Source: JANQRZ01 sp965214485
GTDB lineage: Bacteria > Bacteroidota > Rhodothermia > Rhodothermales > JANQRZ01
Assembly (NCBI GenBank): GCA_965214485.1
Contig: CBDCBW010000001.1
Coordinates: 1 to 64,000, forward strand
DNA: 64,000 nucleotides
Direction of reading: 5' to 3'
The notes under the pieces were generated by a model that did no database searches, was not told where the DNA came from, and was given only the letters and a program-made list of their open reading frames with translations. A program made the position numbers and the translations under genes. Shown one piece after another: positions 1-8,462 of the stretch. Each line of letters opens with the position of its first letter. The stretch's first letter is position 1.

Positions 1-737
1 TTGCGGATGCCGCCGCCGTAGGAGCCCCCGCCGTAATACCCGCTGTTGTAGGAGCCGGCAGCGTAGCCGTCGTAGTACCCCCCCCGGTACCCGCTCCAGT
101 ACGACGAGCCGAAGCCGTAGTACGGCGCATAGAACGGGTCGTAGTAGAACGGGTCGTAGTAGCTCGCGTGGTACGGCGAGCCGAAGTGGACGCCGACGCT
201 GAAGCTCCACCCGTGGCGGTAGCGGAGGTCGAAGAACGGGTCGTAGCCGTAGGCCCAGGACGGGGCGGGGTAGTAGGGCGAGTAGAAGTGGTGCCAGCGC
301 CAGCGGTTCGGGCGGTAATAGGGCGCGTAGCTAACGTAGTACGGGCTGTAGTAGGAGCCGCCGTAGTAGTCGTACCCGCCGTAGTAGTAGTGGTCGTAGT
401 CCTCGTAGGCCGACTCGTCGTAGCGGTAGCGCGTCACGCGCACCTCGTCGTCGTAGCCGTCATACCCCTCCTCGTAAGGTCCCGCTTCGTAATACGCGTC
501 GTCCTCGTAGTAGACCGTCTCTGCTCCCGGATCGACACCGAGGCCGACGCGGGCCGTCTCGCCGGTCCACGTCGGTGCCGTGGGTGTCTCCTCGGCGGTG
601 CGCTCAGCCGGAATCCGGTAGTCGTCGGAGCGAGCGCTGTGGGCCGCCTCCGGGCCGAGTTGGGTGTAGCAGCTCGAGAGGCCGAAGCCTAGCGCGACGA
701 GCACGAGCGGGAGGAGGAAGCGGGAGAGCGTGTTCAT
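1..737 (-). CDS. Tyr/Gly-rich lipoprotein, 3' end cut off by window edge
   Basis: Translating the minus strand from the ATG at 737 gives an uninterrupted frame to the window edge, so the C-terminus is missing. The N-terminus is a lipoprotein signal (hydrophobic core, then LSSC, with Cys about residue 23), so it is predicted to be lipid-anchored. After an acidic linker of about 70 residues the protein becomes extraordinarily rich in Tyr, Gly, Pro, Ser and Trp, with many YY, YDPF and SPYY groups, and ends in a Gly-Tyr-Ser tract. No catalytic domain is recognisable. Such composition is seen in surface-exposed or adhesive envelope proteins, but that role is inference. It is divergent from proS and shares an upstream region of about 300 bp with it. 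Confidence 0.75.
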   Translation of the reverse strand, partial: MNTLSRFLLPLVLVALGFGLSSCYTQLGPEAAHSARSDDYRIPAERTAEETPTAPTWTGETARVGLGVDPGAETVYYEDDAYYEAGPYEEGYDGYDDEVRVTRYRYDESAYEDYDHYYYGGYDYYGGSYYSPYYVSYAPYYRPNRWRWHHFYSPYYPAPSWAYGYDPFFDLRYRHGWSFSVGVHFGSPYHASYYDPFYYDPFYAPYYGFGSSYWSGYRGGYYDGYAAGSYNSGYYGGGSYGGGIR

Positions 738-824
738 GGCAGGGAGGGGATCGGTGGAGTACGGCGGGCGGCCCGCAGTGTACCGCCGGACGGGGCGGAG
801 GGTCCCGGCTGACGGCGCGCTGCG

Positions 825-855
825 TTGCCGGGTCGCGCGCCGACGCGGTATATTC
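825..855 (+). promoter_or_regulatory. Putative proS promoter (TTG / TATATTC)
   Basis: TTG at 825-827 is followed after 21 bases by TATATTC at 849-855. This resembles the Bacteroidota sigma-A promoter (TTTG, about 19-21 bp, TAnnTTTG). The same TA(T/C)(A/C)TT-type box recurs before other genes in the window (3363, 29182, 38061 and, on the minus strand, 44972, 10173, 27037), which supports it as the local -7 element. Confidence 0.5.
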
Positions 856-912
856 AGCCGCCTTTGCCTACGAGCCGCCGCGCGGCCTCGGGAAGTAACG
901 CCGGGGCTCCGC

Positions 913-994
913 CACGGTGAGGCGGCCCCTCACCGTGCGCAACAAGCACGCCGCGCCTCGTCCCCCTCGTCGCGCCCCGGAACCGCGGGGCGCG
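913..994 (+). promoter_or_regulatory. Two hairpins in the proS leader
   Basis: A 10-bp perfect stem (913-922 with 928-937, loop of 5) is followed by an 8-bp GC-only stem (971-978 with 987-994). A short T run lies at 1000-1003, about 30 bp before the proS ATG. The second hairpin plus T run has the shape of a weak terminator or attenuator. Base pairing is seen directly; a regulatory role is inference. Confidence 0.4.
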
Positions 995-1034
995 CGTCGT
1001 TTTCCGCCCTCTTCTCGCTCCACCCCCGTTCGCC

Positions 1035-2510
1035 ATGGCAGACGCCATCACGCCCCGCAAGCAGGACTATTCCCAGTGGTACGTCGACGTCGTGCGCGCC
1101 GCGGGCCTCGCCGAGTACTCGCCCGTCCGGGGGTCGATGATCATCCCGCCCAACGGCTACGCGCTGTGGGAGAACATGCAGCGCGCCCTCGACGGGATGT
1201 TCAAGGCGACGGGCCACCGCAACGCCTACTTCCCGCTCTTCATCCCCCAGAGCTTCCTCGCGCGCGAGGCCGAGCACGTCGAAGGCTTCGCCAAGGAGTG
1301 CGCCGTGGTCACGCACTACCGGCTCAAGACCAACGACGACGGCGACCTCGTCGTGGACCCGGACGCCGAGCTCGACGAGCCGCTGATCGTCCGCCCGACG
1401 AGCGAGACCATCATCTGGGACGCCTACAGCCGGTGGATCCAGAGCTGGCGCGACCTGCCGATCCTCATCAACCAGTGGGCGAACGTGGTCCGGTGGGAGA
1501 TGCGGACGCGGCTCTTCCTCCGCACCTCCGAGTTCCTCTGGCAGGAGGGTCACACCGCCCACGCCACCGAGCAGGAGGCCGTCGAGGAGGCGCGCCGGAT
1601 GCTCGACGTCTACGCGACCTTCGCCGAGGACTGGATGGCGATGCCGGTCGTCCGGGGCGCGAAGACCGCCAGCGAGCGCTTCCCCGGCGCGGTGGACACC
1701 TTCGCCATCGAGGCGATGATGCAGGACGGCAAGGCCCTCCAGGCCGGGACCTCGCACTTCCTCGGGCAGAACTTCGCCCGCGCCTTCGACTGCACCTTCA
1801 CCAACAAGGACAACGAGCAGGAGCACGTCTGGGCCACGAGCTGGGGCGTCTCGACGCGCTTGGTCGGCGGGCTCGTGATGACGCACGGCGACGACCAGGG
1901 CCTCGTCCTCCCGCCGCGCCTCGCCCCGATGCAGGTCGTCGTGGTCCCGATCTACCGGGCGAACCGGGAGGACGACAAGACCGCGGTCCTCGACACCGTG
2001 GAGCGCGTCCGGCGGGAGCTCGACGTGGCCGGGGTCCGCGTCCACGTCGACGCCCGCGAGGAGCAGCGGCCCGGCTGGAAGTTCAACGAGTACGAGGTGC
2101 AGGGCGTCCCGCTCCGCCTCGCCGTCGGCCCGCGCGACGTCAAGAATGGCGAGGTCGAGCTCGCCCGCCGCGACCGCGACGGCAAGCAGCCCGTCCCGCT
2201 CGGTACCCTCACCGACACCGTCACCGGCCTCCTTGACGAGATTCAGCGCGGCCTCTTCACGCGCGCCAAGACCTTCCGCGAGAGCAAGACCACGAAGGCC
2301 GACTCCTACGACGCCTTCAAGGAAGCCATTGAGCAGGGCGGCTTCGTCCTCGCGCACTGGGACGGCACGCCGGAGACCGAGGCGCGGATCAAGGACGAGA
2401 CCAAAGCCACGGTCCGCGTTGTCCCCTTCGAGCGCGACGACGAGCGCGGCAAAGACCTGCTGACCGGCCGGCCATCGGAGGGCCGCGTGCTTTTCGCCCG
2501 GGCGTACTGA
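1035..2510 (+). CDS. proS: Prolyl-tRNA synthetase (short, archaeal/eukaryote-like type)
   Basis: Class II aminoacyl-tRNA synthetase that charges tRNA-Pro with proline in the cytoplasm. The 491-residue length, the opening that leads into a Y-S-P-V-R-G motif, and the lack of the long editing insertion typical of the E. coli enzyme identify the short ProRS subfamily. Class II motifs are seen: motif 2 around RWEMRTRLFLRTSEFLWQEG, then a histidine-rich ATP-site segment (EGHTAHAT) and motif 3 near the TSWGVSTRL/GG stretch. An anticodon-binding domain follows at about residues 290-390, then a C-terminal ProRS-C domain ending in the aromatic ARAY tail usual for this type. The ATG at 1035 fits the family start. 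The gene stands alone behind its own promoter and hairpin leader. Confidence 0.95.
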   Translation: MADAITPRKQDYSQWYVDVVRAAGLAEYSPVRGSMIIPPNGYALWENMQRALDGMFKATGHRNAYFPLFIPQSFLAREAEHVEGFAKECAVVTHYRLKTNDDGDLVVDPDAELDEPLIVRPTSETIIWDAYSRWIQSWRDLPILINQWANVVRWEMRTRLFLRTSEFLWQEGHTAHATEQEAVEEARRMLDVYATFAEDWMAMPVVRGAKTASERFPGAVDTFAIEAMMQDGKALQAGTSHFLGQNFARAFDCTFTNKDNEQEHVWATSWGVSTRLVGGLVMTHGDDQGLVLPPRLAPMQVVVVPIYRANREDDKTAVLDTVERVRRELDVAGVRVHVDAREEQRPGWKFNEYEVQGVPLRLAVGPRDVKNGEVELARRDRDGKQPVPLGTLTDTVTGLLDEIQRGLFTRAKTFRESKTTKADSYDAFKEAIEQGGFVLAHWDGTPETEARIKDETKATVRVVPFERDDERGKDLLTGRPSEGRVLFARAY

Positions 2511-2515
2511 GGTGG

Positions 2516-2598
2516 GAGAGAAAAGAGGGATAAGAGAGACGAGATAGAAAAGAATGCCTCTCTCCTCTTCCTCTTCCCTCTCCTCTTTCTTTTCTCTC
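2516..2598. repeat. Purine/pyrimidine inverted repeat between genes
   Basis: The proS-downstream gap is purine-only on one side and pyrimidine-rich on the other. Bases 2516-2525 pair perfectly with 2589-2598 and pairing continues for about five more positions with G-T wobbles. It could be a transcription end for proS, but it lies directly against the next start codon. Confidence 0.45.
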
Positions 2599-2603
2599 GA
2601 CCC

Positions 2604-3302
2604 ATGCACTCCGGCAGAGCGACAGCCCGCCCCCCCGAGTCCCGCCTCGACCTCGGTCATCACGCGGCGAACGTGCTGTCGTACGTCGTCAACCCGCTCG
2701 TCCTCCCGCCCGTCGGGTTCGGGCTGATCCTGTGGCACTTCAGCGCGCCGGGGCGCGAGATCGCGCTCGTCGTGGCGGTTTCGCTCGTGTTCTTCTGCCT
2801 CGTCCCGCTCGCCTACGTGGTCCGGATGATCCGGCGGGGCGAGGCCGAGTCGCTCGAGGTGCGCGAGCGGGCGGGGCGGCTCAGGCCGTTCCTCGTCGGC
2901 ATCGCTTCCTACGCGGTGGGGATAATCGGGATGGCGCTCGTCGGGACGACGGCGGTGCCGCTCTTGGCCGCGCTCGCGCTGATCTACCCGGTCAACACGG
3001 CGCTCCTGCTGCTCGTCAACCTGCGCTGGAAAATCTCGATCCACATGACGAGCCTCGCCGGGTTCGTCTCGATCCTGCTGTTCGTCTCGCTGACCGTGTG
3101 GCGCGACCTGCCGCCCGGCACCGAGGCCGTGCTGACGGCGCTGACGGTGGCTCCGCTGCTCGTGCTTCTGCCCCTCTTGATGTGGGCCCGCGTCCGCGTC
3201 GGGGCGCACACGCCGGGGCAGGTCGTGGCCGGCGCGGTGTTTGGTCTCGTGATGCCGGCCGCCGAGCTCTGGCTCATCGTCCGGGTCCTCGGGTTGGTGT
3301 AA
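2604..3302 (+). CDS. PAP2-like integral membrane protein
   Basis: A 232-residue protein with about six hydrophobic segments. Its motifs are degenerate versions of the PAP2 phosphatase signature. An ERAGRLRPF segment stands in place of KxxxxxxRP, KISIHM in place of PSGH, and RVRVGAHTPGQ in place of SRxxxxxHxxxD. The histidines are kept but the second Asp position is Gln. It probably belongs to the lipid-phosphatase superfamily that acts on membrane diphosphates; whether it is active is uncertain. It follows proS by 93 bp on the same strand. The ATG at 2604 is chosen because the preceding sequence is the low-complexity repeat. Confidence 0.6.
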   Translation: MHSGRATARPPESRLDLGHHAANVLSYVVNPLVLPPVGFGLILWHFSAPGREIALVVAVSLVFFCLVPLAYVVRMIRRGEAESLEVRERAGRLRPFLVGIASYAVGIIGMALVGTTAVPLLAALALIYPVNTALLLLVNLRWKISIHMTSLAGFVSILLFVSLTVWRDLPPGTEAVLTALTVAPLLVLLPLLMWARVRVGAHTPGQVVAGAVFGLVMPAAELWLIVRVLGLV

Positions 3303-3362
3303 CGAAAGGGTAGAATCTGGTCCCCTTCCCCGCGAGAGTTAGGGCACGGCTGCGCAACGCCT

Positions 3363-3369
3363 TATATTC
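3363..3369 (+). promoter_or_regulatory. Putative -7 box for the TonB receptor
   Basis: TATATTC lies about 90 bp before the receptor start and matches the box found ahead of proS. No convincing -33 TTG is seen at the ideal distance. Confidence 0.35.
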
Positions 3370-3459
3370 CCGCCCCCGACTGCTCAACCCCCGACGCCGC
3401 TGCGCCCTCGCTACCGTCCGCTCTACTCCTCAACCTCCGGTGCCCCGCACCCTGACGGT

Positions 3460-5940
3460 ATGCCCCGACTCTTGCTCGCGCTCCTCGGCCTCGCGCTGTT
3501 CCTGCTCGCCCCCGGTGCCCTCGCTCAGAACTGGGGCGAGGTCGAAGGCCGCGTCACACAGCGCGGCGTCGGCGGGGCGATTCCCGGTGCCAACGTCGTC
3601 GTCGACGGCACCGGCTTCGGCACCGCGACCGACGCCGACGGCGCGTACAGCATCCGCATCCCGACCGGGACCTATGTCCTCCGCTTTTCCGCCGTCGGGT
3701 TCCAGGCGCGGACCAAAGAGGTGACGGTCCGCAAGAACGAGACGGCGCGGCTCGACCTGGCGCTCGAAGAGACCGACATCGAGATGGAGGGCGTCGAGGT
3801 CGAGGCCGAGGAGATCGCGCCGGACGCGGGCGTCTACACCCTCGACCCGAAGGACGCCGAGAACATCCCCTCGCCGCTGGGCAACGACGTGTTCCGCGCA
3901 CTCAAGGTCCTGCCGGGCGTGACGAGCAACAACGAGCTTTCGTACCAATACTCCGTGCGCGGCGGCGGCTACAACGAGAACCTGTATTACGTCGACGGCT
4001 TCGAGGTCTACACGCCGTTCCGCACCAAGCAGGGCGAGCAAGAAGGGCTGGGGCTCATCAACCTCGACATGACGGAGCGGATCACGCTTTACACCGGCGG
4101 CTTCCCGGCGCGCTACGGCGGCAAGCTCTCCTCCGCGCTCGACGTAGCCTATGCCCGACCTGGCGGCGATGGGGAGAACACCGTCGAGGGCGGAGCCTAC
4201 GCCTCGACGCTCGACGCGGGCGGGCACGTCAAAGTCGGCCTCCTCGACGGGCGGCTCGGGATTGCCCTCGCCGGGCGGAGCGCGCGCCCGCAGAGCTTCT
4301 TCGGGACGCAGGAGCTCAAGGGCGAGTACGACCCCGAGTTCGGCGACGTGCAGTCGACCGTCACCTACCGCATCGCCGAGGGGCACGAGATTCAAGGGCT
4401 GGGCTTTTACCTCAACCACCGCTTCCGCCTCGTCCCGACGAGCCGGCGGACGTTCTTCGGGACCTTCCAGGACCTGCGGAGCATCGCCCTCGGCTACACC
4501 GGGGTCGAGGAGGACGGCTACACGCTCGGCTTCGGCGGCGTCCGCCTCCTGAGCAAGATCACGAACGCGCTCCGCGTCGAGCACGAGGCGTCGTACTTCG
4601 ACGTCGAGGAGTACGAGACGCTCGACATCTCCGGCACCTCGATCCTCGCCCGCATCGACAACCCGTTCGAGGACCCCGACGACCCGTCGAACCTGATCCA
4701 GACCGGGGCCGCGAGCCAGCGCGACGTGGCCGACAACCGCGTCCGCGTGACGACGCTCTCCGGCGGGGGCCGCTACCGGCTCAGCCTCGGCCGCCACGCG
4801 GCGGAGGCCGGCTGGAACGCGCGCCAGCTCGACTTCGAGGACCAGCTCTTCGAGGTCAGCTACGCCGCCAGCCTCGTCGGTGCCGGCTCGCGCGAGCCGG
4901 TCGCGCTCGACAGCCTGAGCGACCAGAGCGCGTTCGGCGAGCAGCAGTACAGCCTTTACGTGCAGGATGCGGTGGACGTGCTGCGGCAGTCCGGGCGGCT
5001 CGTCGTCACCGGTGGGGTGCGGGGGGACTACTTCTCGTTCAACGACGAGTGGACGGTCAGCCCCCGCCTGTCGGCGCGCTACATCTGGGACGAGCTCACG
5101 ACGCTCACCGCCGCCACCGGCGTCTACCACCAGGCTCCGACCTACCGCGAGCTGCGCGGCGAGCCGATCTACTCGTCGCGCGACAGCACGGGCAGCGTGC
5201 TCCTCCCGTCGCTCAACCGCGACATCCAGAGCCAGCGCGCGCTCCAGTTCATCGCGGGCGTCGAGCGCTTCTTCCCGAGCGTCCGCTTCTACGGCCGCGC
5301 CGAGGCCTACTACAAAGGCCTCACGAACCTCATCACCTACGACGTCGAGAACGTCCGCACGGTCTACTCCGGCGAGAACGACGCCGACGGCTACGCCTTC
5401 GGGTTCGACCTGCAGCTACGCGGCGAGTTCGTGCCCGGGCTCGAAAGCTGGCTCAACTACGGCTTCCTCAAAACCAGCGAGGAGTTCCTCCAGCCGACCG
5501 CCGGCGTGAGCGGCACCGTCCCGCGCCCGACGGACCGGCGGCATAACGTCGCGCTCTTCGTCCAGGACTACGTCCCCAACAGCACGTCGTGGAAGGTCCA
5601 CCTGCGCGCGCTCTTCGGGACGGGCACGCCCTACACGCCGCCCGCGCCGGGTGCGGTCGTCGGCGGCGTCCAGCTCCGGGACCCCGGCAACCGCAACTCG
5701 CAGCGCTACCCCGAGTACCGCCGCGTCGACCTCGGCCTGACGAAGGAAGCCACGCTCGCCCCGCGCAGCCCGGCCGGCAACCCCGTCCGGCTCGAGCTCA
5801 CCGGCGAGGTGCTCAACGTCTTCGACATGACGAACACGATCTCGTACTCCTACGTCGACGACGCGCGCGGCATCTGGCAGCGCATCCCGACGCGCTTGAC
5901 CCCGCGCACCGTCAACGTGCGGATGCGCCTGCGCTTCTAG
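3460..5940 (+). CDS. TonB-dependent outer-membrane receptor with CarboxypepD-reg domain
   Basis: An 826-residue outer-membrane importer. A signal peptide ends near GALAQ (about residue 22). Residues 25-110 form a carboxypeptidase-regulatory-like beta-sandwich (EGRV, PGANV, TDADGAYSI, GTYVLRFSAVGFQ), typical of Bacteroidota SusC-like and FecA-like receptors. The plug domain follows (LKVLPGVTSNNELSYQYSVR, then YVDGFEV and GGFPARYGGKLSSALDV). The remainder is a beta-barrel that ends in the canonical terminal Phe (MRLRF). No SusD partner is adjacent, so the substrate is unknown; siderophore, cobalamin or oligomer uptake are all possible. Its TAG stop lies in the CTAG that flanks a 160-bp mobile repeat. 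Confidence 0.9.
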   Translation: MPRLLLALLGLALFLLAPGALAQNWGEVEGRVTQRGVGGAIPGANVVVDGTGFGTATDADGAYSIRIPTGTYVLRFSAVGFQARTKEVTVRKNETARLDLALEETDIEMEGVEVEAEEIAPDAGVYTLDPKDAENIPSPLGNDVFRALKVLPGVTSNNELSYQYSVRGGGYNENLYYVDGFEVYTPFRTKQGEQEGLGLINLDMTERITLYTGGFPARYGGKLSSALDVAYARPGGDGENTVEGGAYASTLDAGGHVKVGLLDGRLGIALAGRSARPQSFFGTQELKGEYDPEFGDVQSTVTYRIAEGHEIQGLGFYLNHRFRLVPTSRRTFFGTFQDLRSIALGYTGVEEDGYTLGFGGVRLLSKITNALRVEHEASYFDVEEYETLDISGTSILARIDNPFEDPDDPSNLIQTGAASQRDVADNRVRVTTLSGGGRYRLSLGRHAAEAGWNARQLDFEDQLFEVSYAASLVGAGSREPVALDSLSDQSAFGEQQYSLYVQDAVDVLRQSGRLVVTGGVRGDYFSFNDEWTVSPRLSARYIWDELTTLTAATGVYHQAPTYRELRGEPIYSSRDSTGSVLLPSLNRDIQSQRALQFIAGVERFFPSVRFYGRAEAYYKGLTNLITYDVENVRTVYSGENDADGYAFGFDLQLRGEFVPGLESWLNYGFLKTSEEFLQPTAGVSGTVPRPTDRRHNVALFVQDYVPNSTSWKVHLRALFGTGTPYTPPAPGAVVGGVQLRDPGNRNSQRYPEYRRVDLGLTKEATLAPRSPAGNPVRLELTGEVLNVFDMTNTISYSYVDDARGIWQRIPTRLTPRTVNVRMRLRF

Positions 5941-6100
5941 GCTCTGTCACGTAGGTCGGTCCGTCGGCGAGCGAGAGACCCTGGAGGGACCCGGCCAGGC
6001 GTCCGACGAGCCAGATGCCGTAGCATCGGGCGAGGAGGACAACGCCGCAGCGCCCTTCAGGGGCCTCGCCGAGCCAGGACCCGGATTCACGTGACAGAGC
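5941..6100. mobile_element. MITE-like element, full copy 1
   Basis: A 160-bp non-coding element. Its ends are perfect inverted repeats (GCTCTGTCACGT and ACGTGACAGAGC), flanked on both sides by CTAG (5937-5940, 6101-6104), so the palindromic end is 16 bp when CTAG is counted. It is nearly identical, in reverse orientation, to 27160-27319. No transposase is encoded. IS630-type elements insert at TA within CTAG and IS5-type elements duplicate YTAR targets, so either family could mobilise it; the family is inference. The left CTAG supplies the stop codon of the TonB receptor. The receptor's last 11 coding bases (CCTGCGCTTCT) reappear just beyond the right flank. Confidence 0.8.
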
Positions 6101-6218
6101 CTAGACCTGCGCTTCTGGGAGCGGAGGACGGGAAGAGCGCAAGAGATCAGGGGTCGTCGCCAAGCGGGCTTCCGCGCCACGTGGGCCTCCGCTCTTTCGC
6201 CCTTCCTCGCTTGCGCTC

Positions 6219-6881
6219 CTACAACGCGCCGTGCTTGCTGAGGCGGTGGGCGAGGTGGGTCGGCATCGGGAGCTTGTAGCGCGTGGCGCAGCGGAGCGTG
6301 AGGGCTACGGCCGTCCGCAGCGAGGCGCGGTGGCCGACGGAGACGAACACCGGGTGGACGTTGTCCCGCGTCCGCACGACTGCCCCAATCGGCTCGCCCC
6401 GGTCCGTGAGCGGCGAGAGGTCGCCCTTCGCCGGACCCGGTTCGTCGCAGCGGCCCGTGAGCCGCGTCTTCGCCACGCCGATGGCCGGTTTGTCGAGGAG
6501 CACGCCGAGGTGGCAGGCGAGCCCGAACCGGCGCGGGTGCGAGTAGCCGTGCGCGTCGAGCACGAACACGTCCGGCTCCACCGTCAGCTTCTCCAGAGCC
6601 GGGAGGACGGCGGGCATCTCGCGGAAGGAGAGCAGGCCCGGCACGTAGGGAAACGCCGTCGGCCCCTCCCACGTCGCCTGATCGACGACCTTGAAATCGG
6701 AGAGCCGGAGCACGACGAGGGCGGCCCGCACACGGTCGTCTCGCACGCTCACGTCCACGCCTGCAGCGGTGGCGAGGTCGTCGGGGAGCGGCTCGAAGCG
6801 GACGTGCCCGGCCAGCTCGCGCTGGAGGGCGACGGCTTCTTTAGGCGAGACGTCCCAGGGGTGCTCGTGGTGGAGGCGCAT
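6219..6881 (-). CDS. nfi: Endonuclease V
   Basis: A 220-residue DNA repair nuclease that cuts the second phosphodiester 3' of deoxyinosine and other deaminated bases. Hallmarks are AAGVDVSVRDD near residue 40 (first metal-binding Asp), YVPGLLSFREMP, VFVLDAHGYSHPRRFGLACH with the second acidic site, and IGVAKTRL followed by PIGAVVRT and VSVGHR. Length and order match bacterial Nfi. The ATG at 6881 begins MRLHHEHPWD; longer starts run into the next gene's sequence and lack family similarity. The nearest upstream gene on the same strand is the nitroreductase-like gene, 95 bp away. Confidence 0.93.
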   Translation of the reverse strand: MRLHHEHPWDVSPKEAVALQRELAGHVRFEPLPDDLATAAGVDVSVRDDRVRAALVVLRLSDFKVVDQATWEGPTAFPYVPGLLSFREMPAVLPALEKLTVEPDVFVLDAHGYSHPRRFGLACHLGVLLDKPAIGVAKTRLTGRCDEPGPAKGDLSPLTDRGEPIGAVVRTRDNVHPVFVSVGHRASLRTAVALTLRCATRYKLPMPTHLAHRLSKHGAL

Positions 6882-6976
6882 GGCGGCGAGGAGCGGAAGA
6901 GCGACGAAGCTAACCCTTACAGGATACGCCCTCCGCTGCTCTCTGCTATCCTCCCATTCCCTCCGGCCCTCTGCTC

Positions 6977-7477
6977 TCAGCCTTCCGGCGAACGCTCCGG
7001 GTGCCCGTACCACAGAATCCCCAGCGCCTTCTCGCGCTCCGCGTCGACGCCGACGAGGTCGTACAGCTTGGGGTGGTCCGTCACGAGGTCCGTCACCCAG
7101 TTCGTCGGGATGTTGTCGCTCCAGAGCGAGAGCGAGGCGCGCTGCACCGAGGTCAGGCAGTCCTCGACGGCGCGCTCCATCGCCTGTGCATCGTCGTGGC
7201 GGGCGCAGGTGATGAGGATCCAGCCCGGCACGGCGCGCCACTGCCCGTAAGCTGCCCGTGCGCCCTCGGCCCCCATCTCCTCTTCGAGGAGCCGGGCGTA
7301 GAGCCACGCGACGGCGGATATCGTTTCCTCGTCGAGCTCGTAGTAGTGCCAGGGCTCGGGGTCGAGCAGGCCCGCCGGGTCGCGCGCGGCGTCGAGCGCA
7401 CGGTCCAGCGCTGCCTTGTGCATCGCCGCCGAGGGGAGGCTCGGCTTCGGGGCGCGAGGGGTGAGGGAGAGTTCCAT
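6977..7477 (-). CDS. Short nitroreductase-like protein
   Basis: A 166-residue protein resembling the C-terminal two thirds of FMN-dependent nitroreductases. EPWHYYEL resembles the PW-F-vv strand, WRAVPGWILITC the aPv-ivvt strand, SLSLWSDNIPTNWVT the lalwaeGlgs-W-t helix, and LGILWYGHP the final vgll-vGyP strand. The usual N-terminal RRSVR phosphate-binding motif is not evident, so FMN binding may be altered or rely on a dimer partner. The start at 7477 is the furthest upstream ATG; an internal Met at residue 19 is an alternative. Substrate unknown. It is transcribed toward nfi. Confidence 0.6.
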   Translation of the reverse strand: MELSLTPRAPKPSLPSAAMHKAALDRALDAARDPAGLLDPEPWHYYELDEETISAVAWLYARLLEEEMGAEGARAAYGQWRAVPGWILITCARHDDAQAMERAVEDCLTSVQRASLSLWSDNIPTNWVTDLVTDHPKLYDLVGVDAEREKALGILWYGHPERSPEG

Positions 7478-7978
7478 CGGAGGCTGGTTCGCTGGCTCAG
7501 GTGCCCGTTACGCGGGGCGTCCGTCACGCGGGGTATCGTCCGGCAACGGACTGATCTTGACATGGAGAATCCGTGCAGGCAGGCCGAGGCCTGGGCTGCC
7601 TACTCGCTAACGCCGCGAAGGCGTGCGTCATTGCACCGGCGCGGAGGAACCGCACCCTGCGGAGGCCGGCAGCCTTTTCTGGACTTCGGCCCCTCCCGGG
7701 CGGATGGGCGCACGGTCTCGGGGTCAAGGTAGCCAGAGGAGGCGCGCTTTGTAACGCTCCGCGCACCGGCCTTCGCCCCGGCGGGGGCCCTCTCAAGAAT
7801 CTCGGGAGCCTGAGCCGGTGCCGTTCTGTGCAGCCGCGCCGTATCCTCTCCACCGTGTTACCTTGACCGAGCCGCTGAGCCTGTGCCCCGGCGTTGAGCC
7901 CGCCCCGGTGCTGGGCCTGCGAAGCAGAACCGGTCGCCTCCGGGACCCGCCCGCCCCCTGCGCTTCACCTTATGCCCT
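7478..7978. other. Gene-poor 500-bp gap
   Basis: Divergent spacer between the nitroreductase-like gene and the DUF1232 gene. Short open frames exist on both strands, but none has a plausible protein sequence. Looking for tRNA, RNase P, tmRNA and common riboswitch cores gave nothing. A TTACCTTG box near 7858-7865 could be a promoter for the DUF1232 gene. Confidence 0.5.
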
Positions 7979-8395
7979 ATGCCGATTCTCTCCTCCCGCT
8001 CCTCTGAGCCGCCCCCCCGATTCGAGCACTTCCGACAGAAGGCCGAGCGCCTCACGCGCAACCCGAGGCGCGTGCGCTCCGTCGTCCGCGACGCCTACGA
8101 CAAGATCGCCGAGCACAGCGACGAGATCGGGCAGATCCGCACCGATCTGCCGGTGCTGCTGCGGCTCGTCCGGGCGTGGGTCGGCGGCGAGTACCGCCGG
8201 GTGCCGCTCAAGGCGATCGTGCTGATCGTCGCCGCCGTGCTCTACTTCCTCAACCCGCTCGACCTGATCCCGGACTTCATCCCCGTCGTCGGGTACCTCG
8301 ACGATGCGGCGGTCCTCGGCTACGTGCTGCGGACGCTCCACGCCGAGGTCGAGCACTACCGGGCGTGGGAGACCAAGCACCAGCTTCCCGCCTGA
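7979..8395 (+). CDS. DUF1232 (YkvA-type) membrane protein
   Basis: A 138-residue protein. The N-terminal half is charged and helical; the C-terminal half has one hydrophobic hairpin with the family signature YFLNPLDLIPDFIPVVGYLD, followed by DDAAVL. DUF1232 proteins are small membrane proteins of unknown biochemical role. The next gene starts 67 bp downstream with its own promoter-like box, so they may be separate units. Confidence 0.85.
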   Translation: MPILSSRSSEPPPRFEHFRQKAERLTRNPRRVRSVVRDAYDKIAEHSDEIGQIRTDLPVLLRLVRAWVGGEYRRVPLKAIVLIVAAVLYFLNPLDLIPDFIPVVGYLDDAAVLGYVLRTLHAEVEHYRAWETKHQLPA

Positions 8396-8428
8396 GACCG
8401 GCTCCGACGAGGGCCCCGGCAGACCGCG

Positions 8429-8436
8429 TACCTTTC
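8429..8436 (+). promoter_or_regulatory. Putative -7 box (TACCTTTC)
   Basis: TACCTTTC lies 26 bp before the GTG of the secreted hydrolase. The same octamer occurs 28 bp before the GTG of hrpB (38061-38068), and this shared spacing supports both starts. Confidence 0.4.
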
Positions 8437-8462
8437 CCTCCCCCACCGAGCCCCTTATTACC

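Larger units (their letters stand above)
738..1034. other. Divergent intergenic region with proS leader
   Basis: This 297-bp gap between the divergent lipoprotein and proS contains a promoter-like pair and two strong hairpins (listed separately). The long open frames crossing it on either strand overlap proS and look like GC-rich shadows. No T-box features were seen. Confidence 0.5.

Noticed and set aside
840..1034. T-box riboswitch ahead of proS
   Set aside because: No AGGGTGGNACCGCG-like T-box sequence or specifier loop was found; only simple hairpins.
930..3209. 759-codon open frame on the minus strand opposite proS
   Set aside because: High GC leaves few stops, the protein is Arg/Asp/Val-rich with no domain, and proS on the other strand is unmistakable.
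3430..5130. Long minus-strand frame opposite the TonB receptor
   Set aside because: Low-complexity composition and full overlap with a well-supported receptor.
7478..7978. Hidden RNA gene (RNase P, tmRNA, tRNA) in the gap
   Set aside because: No conserved core or T-loop sequence could be recognised on either strand.
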